In this document: in pieces, positions 17,358 through 25,235 of the stretch
Layout: every line of letters starts with the position of its first letter
Numbering within the stretch: position 1 is the stretch's first letter
NCBI RefSeq assembly: GCF_026965535.1
Contig: NZ_CP114039.1
Coordinates: 3,038,001-3,102,000, forward strand
Length of the DNA stretch: 64,000 nt
From: Corallococcus sp. NCRR
Lineage (GTDB): Bacteria > Myxococcota > Myxococcia > Myxococcales > Myxococcaceae
Direction: 5' to 3'
Notes under the pieces: model-generated
What the model was told of the DNA's origin: nothing
The model's database searches: none
What the model saw: the letters and a program-made list of their open reading frames with translations, nothing else
Made by a program: the position numbers and the translations under genes

Positions 17358-20300
17358 ATGCTCAAGACCCTGATGCATTCCCTCCGGGGAGATTCATCCC
17401 GCATGGCCCTGCGCACGGGCCTGCACATGCTGGCCCTGTGTTCGCTGTTCCTCCTCGCCGGCTGCGAGGCGCGCTCCTCCACTGCGGAGCCCGTGCTCAC
17501 GAGCCAGTCCTCCGCGCTCGTGGGGGACGGCAAGCTCCAGCCCGGCGAGCAGTGCGATGACGGCAACACGGTGAGCGGGGACGGCTGCTCGTCCACCGGC
17601 ACCGTGGAGGCGGGCTACCTGTGCCACGTGCCCGGCAACGCGTGCTCGCTGGCCAGCCTGTGCGGCAACAACACGGTGAACCCCGGCGAGCTGTGCGACG
17701 ACGGCAACACCACCAACGACGGCAACGGCTGTTCGGCCACGTGTGACTTGTCGCTGTGTGGCAACGGCACGTTCGACAACCGGCAGTACCCGTCCTACGC
17801 GCAGGAGGTCTGCGACGACGGCAACCGCTTCGAGGGCGACGGCTGCAGCCGCCAGTGCGAGGTGGAGCCCGGCTTCGCCTGCGCGGGCAGCCCCAGCCGC
17901 TGCGTGAGGGCGGGCGTGGCCGTGTTCAACACCGGCGTGGACGCGCAGAACCGCCGCCTGCCCACGGGCGCGGTGGATCCGCACTGGTTCTACGCCGGCA
18001 CCACCACCGGCGCGGACACCGGCGTGCGCAACGCGAACGACTGGCCGCTGGAGATGCAGACCGCGCGCTTCATGGCGCCCCAGGGCGCGCAGACGTGCGT
18101 GTACCAGGACTTCCTCATCCCCTCGACGACGAACATCTCCCAGTTCCGCCTGCGCCTGGCCACCTTCAATGACAACCAGTTCGACGGCGCGCGGGTGAAC
18201 GGCGTGGCCATCACGCCCGTCACCGTGAGCGAGCCGCCCGGCCAGCCCTGGCAGAAGAACATCTTCCGCGAGTTCGGCACCCAGGCGGCCTGGCACCCGG
18301 GCCTCAACCGCATCGAGCTGTGCAACGAGAACTCCGCCAGCCCGCCGAACGCCTTCCGCTACCTCTTCGTGGACGCCTACGACGACCGCTGCGGGGACGG
18401 CGCCATCTCCCCGCGCGAGGAGTGCGACGACGGCAACACCGCCAACAACGACGGTTGCAGCGCCACCTGCGGCATCGAGCCCGGCTACGGCTGCGCCGGC
18501 GCGCCCAGCACCTGCGCCCAGACGTGCGGCAACGGCAACCTGAACCCCGGCGAGCAGTGCGACGACGGCAACACCACCGCCAACGACGGCTGCAACGCCA
18601 GCTGCCGCGTGGAGGATGGTTATGCCTGCCCCGCGCCGGGCCAGGCCTGCGTGGCGTCCTGCGGCAACGGCGTCATCAACGCGGGTGAGCAGTGCGACGA
18701 CGGCAACGTGTTCAGCTCGGATGGCTGCTCCGCGGCGTGCCGCATCGAGACGGGCTACTCCTGCAACGGCGCCCCGTCCGTCTGCGCCCCGCTGTGCGGC
18801 AACGGCGTCATCAACGCCGGTGAGCTGTGCGACGACGGCAACACGAACCTGAACGACGGCTGCTCCAACGCCTGCACCCTGGAGCTGGGCTACGCGTGCG
18901 CCACGCCGGGCCAGCCCTGCGCCCAGACGTGCGGCAACGGCAACATGGACCCGGGCGAGCAGTGCGATGACGGCAACCTGGCCTCCGGTGACGGCTGCGC
19001 CACCGAGTGCCGCGTGGAGGACGGCTACGCCTGCTCCACGCCGTCCAATGGCCCCTCCGTGTGCGCCCAGTCGTGCGGCAACGGCACCGTGGACGTGAAC
19101 GAGACCTGCGACGACGCGGACCAGGCGTCCGGCGACGGCTGCTCCAACGGCTGCCGCGTGGAGCCGGGCTACAGCTGCTCGGGTCAGCCCAGCACCTGCG
19201 CCACCCTCTGCGGCGACGGCATCCGCGCGGGCGCCGAGGCGTGCGACGACGGCAATGCGGTGGCGGGCGACGGCTGCGACGCCACCTGCGCCGTGGAGCC
19301 GGGCTACAGCTGCCCCGTCCCTGGCACCGCGTGCCTCAACACCTGCGGCAACGGCACGGTGGACGTGGGCGAGACGTGCGACGACGGCAACACGGTGACG
19401 GGCGACGGCTGCAACGCCACCTGCGCCGTGGAGCCGGGCTACTCCTGCAACGGCGCGCCCAGCGCCTGCGGCACCACGTGCGGCGACGGCATCCGCGCGG
19501 GCGCCGAGGTGTGTGACGACGGCAACCTGGCGGGCGGCGACACCTGCTCGCCGCGCTGCCTGCTGGAGGTGGGCCAGGCGTGCACCGCGTCCAACGTCTG
19601 CGAGGCCTACTGCGACCCGGTCTCCCAGATGTGCGTGGCGGATGCGCCCGAGCCCGTGACGCCCGCTCCGGTCATCACCGGCCCCACGGCGAACAGCACG
19701 GTGACCACCGGCACGCCTCCCATCACCGGTACCAGCGAGCCTGGCGCGCAGGTGACGGTGCGCGAGGGCACCACCGTGGTCTGCACCGCCACGACGGACG
19801 CGAACGGCAACTGGACCTGCACGCCCACCACGCCGCTGGTGGACGGCCCGCATACGGTGACGGCCACGGCCAAGGGCCCCACGAGCGGCACCAGCTTCCC
19901 GTCCACCGCCGTCCCCTTCGTCGTGGACACGGAGGTCCCGGCCCCGGTCATCACCGGCCCGGCGGCGAACGCCACCGTGACCACCGGCACGCCCGCCATC
20001 ACCGGCACCGGCGAGCCCGGCGCGCAGGTGACGGTGCGTGAAGGCACCACCGTCCTCTGCACCGCCACCGTGGACGCGGCCGGCAACTGGAGCTGCATCC
20101 CCACGACGCCGCTGACGGACGGTCCGCACTCCGTGACGGCCACGGCTGAATCGCCGGCGGGCGTCACCAGCCCTCCGTCCACCGCGGTCCCCTTCGTGGT
20201 GGACAGCGTGGTGCCGGACAACCAGGCCCCGGACACCTCCATCGTGAAGGGCCCGGAGCCGACCACCTCCAGCCGCACGGCGGACTTCGAGTACGCCTCC

Positions 20301-20582
20301 ACGGAGGAGGGCTCCACGTTCGAGTGCAGCCTCGACGGTGGCGCCTGGGGGCCGTGCCGCGACAGCTACACGGTGGGCAACGGCGACCATGTCCTGCGCG
20401 TCCGCGCGGTGGATGGCAGCGGCAACACGGATGAGACCCCGGCGGAGTACACCTGGACGGTGGTGAACACGCGCGCCTTCGCGGGCGGCGGGTGCAGCAC
20501 CGCGCCGGATGCCTCCTGGCTGGCCCTGCTGGGCCTGATGGGAGTGCCGAGACTGCGCCGCCGTCAGCGCCGCGCCGCATAG
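17358..20582 (+). CDS. DUF4215-repeat surface protein with Ig-like domains and MYXO-CTERM tail
   Basis: 1074 residues from ATG 17358; ATG 17403 would give a more typical short lipoprotein signal and has GGGGAG ten bases upstream. Order of parts: lipobox LLAGC; about twelve Cys-rich DUF4215 repeats (CGNGxxxxGEQCDDGNxxxxDGC), interrupted at about residues 180-340 by a non-repeat beta-rich insert; two bacterial Ig-like domains with the shared TVTTGTPxITGT and GAQVTVREGTTV motifs; a third beta domain; and a C-terminal Gly-Cys-Ser, hydrophobic stretch and Arg-rich end that fit MYXO-CTERM. Known MYXO-CTERM proteins, including TraA, are sorted to the cell surface by myxosortase. This is therefore a large surface adhesin-like protein. 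Confidence 0.87.
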   Translation: MLKTLMHSLRGDSSRMALRTGLHMLALCSLFLLAGCEARSSTAEPVLTSQSSALVGDGKLQPGEQCDDGNTVSGDGCSSTGTVEAGYLCHVPGNACSLASLCGNNTVNPGELCDDGNTTNDGNGCSATCDLSLCGNGTFDNRQYPSYAQEVCDDGNRFEGDGCSRQCEVEPGFACAGSPSRCVRAGVAVFNTGVDAQNRRLPTGAVDPHWFYAGTTTGADTGVRNANDWPLEMQTARFMAPQGAQTCVYQDFLIPSTTNISQFRLRLATFNDNQFDGARVNGVAITPVTVSEPPGQPWQKNIFREFGTQAAWHPGLNRIELCNENSASPPNAFRYLFVDAYDDRCGDGAISPREECDDGNTANNDGCSATCGIEPGYGCAGAPSTCAQTCGNGNLNPGEQCDDGNTTANDGCNASCRVEDGYACPAPGQACVASCGNGVINAGEQCDDGNVFSSDGCSAACRIETGYSCNGAPSVCAPLCGNGVINAGELCDDGNTNLNDGCSNACTLELGYACATPGQPCAQTCGNGNMDPGEQCDDGNLASGDGCATECRVEDGYACSTPSNGPSVCAQSCGNGTVDVNETCDDADQASGDGCSNGCRVEPGYSCSGQPSTCATLCGDGIRAGAEACDDGNAVAGDGCDATCAVEPGYSCPVPGTACLNTCGNGTVDVGETCDDGNTVTGDGCNATCAVEPGYSCNGAPSACGTTCGDGIRAGAEVCDDGNLAGGDTCSPRCLLEVGQACTASNVCEAYCDPVSQMCVADAPEPVTPAPVITGPTANSTVTTGTPPITGTSEPGAQVTVREGTTVVCTATTDANGNWTCTPTTPLVDGPHTVTATAKGPTSGTSFPSTAVPFVVDTEVPAPVITGPAANATVTTGTPAITGTGEPGAQVTVREGTTVLCTATVDAAGNWSCIPTTPLTDGPHSVTATAESPAGVTSPPSTAVPFVVDSVVPDNQAPDTSIVKGPEPTTSSRTADFEYASTEEGSTFECSLDGGAWGPCRDSYTVGNGDHVLRVRAVDGSGNTDETPAEYTWTVVNTRAFAGGGCSTAPDASWLALLGLMGVPRLRRRQRRAA

Positions 20583-20738
20583 CGCGGCATCGATTGAGGA
20601 GCCCGCCGGAGGGGCTGGCCTACCCCCTTCCCGGGAGCGCCCCCTCGCTCCCTCCCATGGCGCCCTTCCGGCGGCGCTCCCGTGTCCCCCGGCCTTCCCC
20701 GTATGCTCCCGTCCGTGCCCGGGGCAGGTCATCAAGAG

Positions 20739-23700
20739 ATGTACGAGGAGGAGGTCCTTCTCGCGCTGGACGAGGGGCTGCTGTCCTCCGAGGAGGCGGC
20801 CGCCCTGCGCGAGGAGGCCCTCCGCCTGAAACGCCGGCCCCTGGAGCTGCTCAAGGAGCGGGGCCGGCTGACGGAGGACACCCTGGACCTCTTGCGGCAG
20901 GACCTGGCTCGCGGCACGGACCGGGGGGAAGTCCCCGTCCAGGAGGCCGCCACGCTGTCCACGGCGGTGCCGTCCTCGCTGGCCGTGGAGGGCGTGCCCT
21001 CCTTTCCGGTGCCCGGGTGGGACCGCTACGAGCCCGTGCGCTTCCTGGGGCAGGGTGGCATGGGGCAGGTGTTCCTGGCCTACGACCCGCTCCTGCGCCG
21101 CAACGTGGCCCTCAAGTTCGTGCGCGACGGGGACCCGGAGCTGGCCCGCCGCTTCCTGTCCGAGGCCCGCGCCCAGGCCCGCGTGCGCCACGAGCGCGTG
21201 TGCGAGGTCTACGAAGTGGGCGAGGTGCGCGGGCACGCCTTCATCGCCATGCGCTACGTGGAGGGCCCGTCGCTGGGGCAACTCTCCAACTCGCTCACGC
21301 TGGAGCAGCGCGTCTGGGTGCTGTGCCAGGCCGCGGAGGGCGTGCACGCCGCGCACCGCGTGGGGCTGGTCCACCGCGACCTGAAGCCCGGCAACATCCT
21401 GGTGGAGCGCACGGAGGACGGAGGCTTCCTCCCCTTCGTGATGGACTTCGGCCTGGCGCGGGACTGGCGCGAGGACAGCACCACCCCGAACGCCGTGCTG
21501 GGCACGCCGCACTACATGCCGCCCGAGCAGGCCCGCGGTGAAGGCCACCGCCTGGACCGCCGCGCGGACGTCTACGCGCTGGGCGCGACACTGTATGCGC
21601 TGCTCACCGGGCAGCCCCCCTTCACCGGCGGGACGGAGAAGGAGGTGCTCGCGAAGCTCCAGTCGGAGCCGCCTCCGCGTCCGCGCGCGCTGGAGCCGGA
21701 CATCCCGGAGGACCTGGAGGCCGTCGTCCTCAAGTGCCTGGAGAAGGAGCGGCCGCTCCGCTACGACTCCGTGCGCTCCTTCACGGACGACCTGGAGCGC
21801 TTCCTCTCCGGCGAGCCGGTGCGGGCCCGCCACGGCGCGCGCTACTGGCTGGCCAAGAAGGTCCGCAAGCACCGCGCGGCGCTGGCGCTGGGCGGCACGG
21901 TGGTGGCGGTGGTGGCCGGCGCGCTCACGCAGGCCCAGCTCGCGCGCGGCGAGGTGGCGGAACGCGAGCGGCTGGCCCGCGCCTTCACGGAGCGCGTGGA
22001 GCGCATCGAGTCCTCGGCGCGCTACTCCGCCCTGTCGCGCCTGCACGACACGCGCAAGGACCGCGAGGCGTTGCGCGCGAGCATGGCCGCGCTGGAGCAG
22101 GAGATTGCCCGCGCGGGTGAGCAGGCGGTGGGCCCCGGGGAGTACGCGCTGGGCCGCGCCCTGTTCGCGCTGGACGACCTGGATGGCGCGCGCGCGAGGC
22201 TGGAGTCCGCGTGGGCGCACGGCTACCGCGAGCCCCGCGTGGCGTGGGCGCTGGCGCAGACGCTGGGCCACCTCTACCGCGAGCAGCTGCTGCTGGACGT
22301 GGAGCGCCGTGCCCCCGCGCAGCGCGAGGCCCGCCTCAAGGAGTTGAACGGGCGCTACCGAGACCCCGCGCTCGCGTACCTGCGCCAGGCGGAGGGGCCG
22401 GAGGTCCCCGCGCCGCCGTCGTTCGTGAAGGCCCTGTTCGCCTTCTACGAGGACCGGCCGGAGGACGCGCTGGCGCTGCTGGACGCGCCGGGCACGCAGT
22501 CGCCTTGGTTCTACGAGGCGCCGCTCTTGCGCGGCGACATCCTGCTCGCGCGCGCCACGCGGCGCTGGAACGGCGGAGACCGCGCGGGCTCGCAGGCGGA
22601 CCTGGCGCTGAGCCGCGAGGCGTACGCCGCCGCCGTCGCCACGGCGGAGAGCCAGCCCGGGGTGCACTCGGTGCTGGGGCGGCTGGAGCTGGCCGCGCTG
22701 GTGATGGAGCTGTACGGCGAGGGGAACATCCTGCCGCACTACGAGCGGGGCCTGGAGGCGCTGTCGCACGCGCTCGCCGCCGCGCCGGACCACGCCCGCT
22801 CGCTGGTGCTGGTGGCGCGCTTCCACCGCCGGCTCGCGGAGCAGCGCACGAACCAGGGCGGGGAGGGCGTGGAGGCGCTGCTGGAGAAGTCCCTGGCCGC
22901 GCTGCGCACCGCGGAAGGCGTGGCCACGCCGAGCGAACGCATCCCCCTGGAGCGGGCCCTGACGCATCGCCAGTGGGCGCGCTACCAGCAACTGCACGGA
23001 GAGGACCCGCGCGGGCAGTTGAAGCTCGCCATCGCCTCCTTCGAACAGCTGCGCCCGGAGGACCGCGACTACGCGTTCCACGCCAACCTGGGGCTCACGT
23101 GGCAGGGGCAGGCGGACGCGGAGGCCGCGCGCGGCGGAGACGTGCTGCCGCTGTTGGACAAGGCCATCGCCGAGTACCAGGCGGCGCTCCAACTGAGCGA
23201 GCAGCAGCCGTTCTCGTGGATCAACCTGGGCGTCGCGTACCGCAAGCGGGCGGACGCTCCGAACGCGCCGGATGCGACGGGTGACCTGCGCCGCGCGAAC
23301 AGCGCGCTCACGCGGGCCCTGTCCCTCAACCCGGACAACTTCGGCGCGTGCTTCAACGGCGCGGAGGTGGCGGAGCAGCTCGCGCGAGCCCGCTACCTGA
23401 AGGGCGAGGACGTCAGTGTGGACCTGGAGCGCGCCCTGACGCTGTACCGGCAGGGGCTGGCGCTCAACGCGAAGCAGCCCGCGCTCCACAACGCGCTGGG
23501 CTCCGCGGTGTTCTGGCAGGCGGAGCTGCGCGCGGAGGAGGGCGGCGACACGAAGGCCCTGCTCGACGAGGCGAAGGCGTCCTTCGAGAAGGCCCGCGCC
23601 CTGGCGCCCACGCAGGGCTTCGCCTTCAACAACCTGGGCGAGTGGGAGGTCTTCCGCGCGGAGCTCCAACTCGCGAAGGGCGAGGACCCGAGCGCCGCGC

Positions 23701-24260
23701 TGCGCGCCGCGGTGGAGGACTACACGGAGGCGCTGAAGCGGCTGCCGGATGACGCGGATCTGCTGGCGAACCTGGGCAAGGCCTGGGTGCGCCACGCGGA
23801 GTGGACGCTGTCACAGGCGCGAGACCCGGCGGCGGACCTCACGAAGGCGGAGACCGCGCTGAACCGGGCCCGCGAGCAGAACCCGCGCCTGGGCAATGCC
23901 TGGCGCTACCTGGCGGAGGCCTCGGGCATCCGTGCACGCGGGATGGCGCGGGGCCGCGGCGCGGCGGACGGCGGGTTCACGCGCGCGGCGCAGGCCTTCG
24001 AGGAGGCGATGAGGCTCGACCCGAGGCTGGAGTACCGGCTCGCGGCGGCGCGGCTCCACGGCGCGTGGGCGCGGTGGCGCATCCAGGAAGGGCAGGACGC
24101 GGCGGCCGTGCTGGCGCGGGGGCTGGCGCTGGCCGACACGGTGGTGACGGCCCGTCCCCGGTGGAGCCATGCGCGCGAGGTGCGGGAGGGACTGCTGGCC
24201 CTCCGCACCGGGGCCCGTGCTCCGTCAGCGGAGCCCGTCGCTGGCACGCCCGTGCCCTGA
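20739..24260 (+). CDS. Ser/Thr protein kinase with transmembrane helix and TPR domain
   Basis: About 1173 residues from ATG 20739 (20703 is the alternative). An N-terminal 80-residue helical stretch precedes the Hanks kinase domain: glycine loop GQGGMGQVF near residue 103, VALKF lysine, catalytic HRDLKPGN near 210, DFG in MDFGLAR, and the YMPPEQ end of the activation segment. One membrane helix follows at about 382-402. The rest, about 750 residues, is a degenerate tetratricopeptide repeat array with NLGxAxxxxG-type units. The kinase is therefore cytoplasmic and the TPR part probably lies in the periplasm, where it may sense a protein partner. All catalytic motifs are intact. It ends before a strong hairpin. 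Confidence 0.9.
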   Translation: MYEEEVLLALDEGLLSSEEAAALREEALRLKRRPLELLKERGRLTEDTLDLLRQDLARGTDRGEVPVQEAATLSTAVPSSLAVEGVPSFPVPGWDRYEPVRFLGQGGMGQVFLAYDPLLRRNVALKFVRDGDPELARRFLSEARAQARVRHERVCEVYEVGEVRGHAFIAMRYVEGPSLGQLSNSLTLEQRVWVLCQAAEGVHAAHRVGLVHRDLKPGNILVERTEDGGFLPFVMDFGLARDWREDSTTPNAVLGTPHYMPPEQARGEGHRLDRRADVYALGATLYALLTGQPPFTGGTEKEVLAKLQSEPPPRPRALEPDIPEDLEAVVLKCLEKERPLRYDSVRSFTDDLERFLSGEPVRARHGARYWLAKKVRKHRAALALGGTVVAVVAGALTQAQLARGEVAERERLARAFTERVERIESSARYSALSRLHDTRKDREALRASMAALEQEIARAGEQAVGPGEYALGRALFALDDLDGARARLESAWAHGYREPRVAWALAQTLGHLYREQLLLDVERRAPAQREARLKELNGRYRDPALAYLRQAEGPEVPAPPSFVKALFAFYEDRPEDALALLDAPGTQSPWFYEAPLLRGDILLARATRRWNGGDRAGSQADLALSREAYAAAVATAESQPGVHSVLGRLELAALVMELYGEGNILPHYERGLEALSHALAAAPDHARSLVLVARFHRRLAEQRTNQGGEGVEALLEKSLAALRTAEGVATPSERIPLERALTHRQWARYQQLHGEDPRGQLKLAIASFEQLRPEDRDYAFHANLGLTWQGQADAEAARGGDVLPLLDKAIAEYQAALQLSEQQPFSWINLGVAYRKRADAPNAPDATGDLRRANSALTRALSLNPDNFGACFNGAEVAEQLARARYLKGEDVSVDLERALTLYRQGLALNAKQPALHNALGSAVFWQAELRAEEGGDTKALLDEAKASFEKARALAPTQGFAFNNLGEWEVFRAELQLAKGEDPSAALRAAVEDYTEALKRLPDDADLLANLGKAWVRHAEWTLSQARDPAADLTKAETALNRAREQNPRLGNAWRYLAEASGIRARGMARGRGAADGGFTRAAQAFEEAMRLDPRLEYRLAAARLHGAWARWRIQEGQDAAAVLARGLALADTVVTARPRWSHAREVREGLLALRTGARAPSAEPVAGTPVP

Positions 24261-24282
24261 GGCGCGGACCGTGAACACCGCG

Positions 24283-24319
24283 GCCCCGGACGCGCCATGG
24301 ACATGGCGCGGTCCGGGGC
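24283..24319. terminator. bidirectional hairpin terminator between convergent genes
   Basis: GCCCCGGAC plus GCGCCATG pair with CATGGCGC and GTCCGGGGC across a two-base loop, a 17-bp stem with one bulged G at 24310. It lies between the kinase stop and the stop of the minus-strand small gene. A related but decayed hairpin sits after the paralogous gene at about 24790-24822. Confidence 0.65.
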
Positions 24320-24334
24320 TGACGTGTCCGTCGC

Positions 24335-24727
24335 TCAGATGGGGTCCTCCGGCGGGTCGCTGCTCACGTCGATGCCGCCGTTCTTCCGGTCCCGCTCCGT
24401 CGGATGGAGGGGCTCGGTGCTCCGGGCGCGCGTCCCATCGTCGATGACGGCGTTGAACTCGTAGAGCCGCTTCGGCGCCGTCATGGAGACGGTCAGCGGA
24501 GAGGTCGCCAGCGCGTGGGTCCCTCCGAGCTCGTACGGGTATGGGTTCGACGCGGAGACGGTGAGGCAGTTCCCGTCGGGGAACGTGATGGTGGCGGTGT
24601 AGGAGGCAGGGTAGCTGCCCAGGGAGAAGACGACCGTGTCGCCGTGCTTCACTTCGGGGCCGGGGCTGTAGCTGATGGGATCCGTGGAGAGGTCGACTGT
24701 GATGGTGGCCATAGGTCCGCACAGCAT
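24335..24727 (-). CDS. small beta-rich protein of unknown function, copy A
   Basis: 130 residues from ATG 24727; ATG 24712 or 24751 are possible, but the 24727 start lines up with the paralogue and follows AGGGA at short spacing. Not recognised. It has no clear signal peptide. The body alternates short beta-prone stretches: PISYSPGPEVKHGDTVVF, a FPDGNCLTV strand, LGGTHALATSPLTVSMTAP. It ends in an acidic/polar tail KNGGIDVSSDPP. The HGDTVVF turn recalls cupredoxin or Ig-like folds, but metal ligands are not evident. It is about 50 percent similar to the neighbouring copy B by eye, including its flanks, so it arose by tandem duplication. Confidence 0.65.
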   Translation of the reverse strand: MLCGPMATITVDLSTDPISYSPGPEVKHGDTVVFSLGSYPASYTATITFPDGNCLTVSASNPYPYELGGTHALATSPLTVSMTAPKRLYEFNAVIDDGTRARSTEPLHPTERDRKNGGIDVSSDPPEDPI

Positions 24728-24841
24728 TGCAGTCCCTGTACCAACATTCATGTCTTGAAGATGTGCCCGGATGTTTCACGGCCACGGGCTCCCGGACGCG
24801 TCAATGACACGTCCAGGCCCGGGCGCTGACGTGTCCGGCGC

Positions 24842-25216
24842 CTACCGGCGCGCCTCCTTCGGCGGGTCGCTGGTCACGTCGATGCCGCCGTTCTTCCGGT
24901 CCCACTCGTGGCCCTTGCGGGCCTGGGACTCCTGGCCGTTGTTGAAGTCCACGTCGAAGGCATAGACCCCGCGCGGGGCCGTCAGGGCGACGGTCAGGGG
25001 CGCGGTCGCCATCGTCGCGCCTCCCAGCGTGTACGGGCCGGACGTGGTGAGACAGGTGCCGTTGGGGAACGTCACGGTGGCGGTGGCGTTGAGCGCGTTG
25101 CCCAACGTGAAGACCACCGCGTCGCCGTGCTTCACATCGGCGCTGGGGCTGTAGCTGACGGGGGTCGTGGAGACGTCGATGGTGATGGTGTTGGTGGGCA
25201 TGGTGCCCGCCGCCAT
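24842..25216 (-). CDS. small beta-rich protein of unknown function, copy B
   Basis: 124 residues from ATG 25216 (ATG 25201 possible). It is a paralogue of the gene at 24335-24727, sharing the PxSYSPxxxVKHGDxVVFxLG core, FPxGxCLT, LGGxxxAxxPLTVxxTAP and the C-terminal DRKNGGIDVxSDPP. The start lies only 19 bases after the stop of the sigma-54 activator on the same strand, so the two genes are probably co-transcribed or follow a promoter inside its end. Function unknown. The conserved tail may be a functional motif rather than a linker because it is better kept than the middle of the protein. Confidence 0.68.
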   Translation of the reverse strand: MAAGTMPTNTITIDVSTTPVSYSPSADVKHGDAVVFTLGNALNATATVTFPNGTCLTTSGPYTLGGATMATAPLTVALTAPRGVYAFDVDFNNGQESQARKGHEWDRKNGGIDVTSDPPKEARR

Positions 25217-25235
25217 TGCAGACGCCGTACCAGCT

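Noticed and set aside
17394..23795. Very long minus-strand ORF (over 2000 residues)
   Set aside because: It is the antisense frame of the DUF4215 protein and kinase genes. Its composition (Arg, Ala, Gly, His) is what GC-rich antisense gives, and both plus-strand genes have clear domains.
24752..24841. Possible small RNA between the duplicated genes
   Set aside because: The structure there is explained by a decayed copy of the terminator hairpin; no promoter could be identified.
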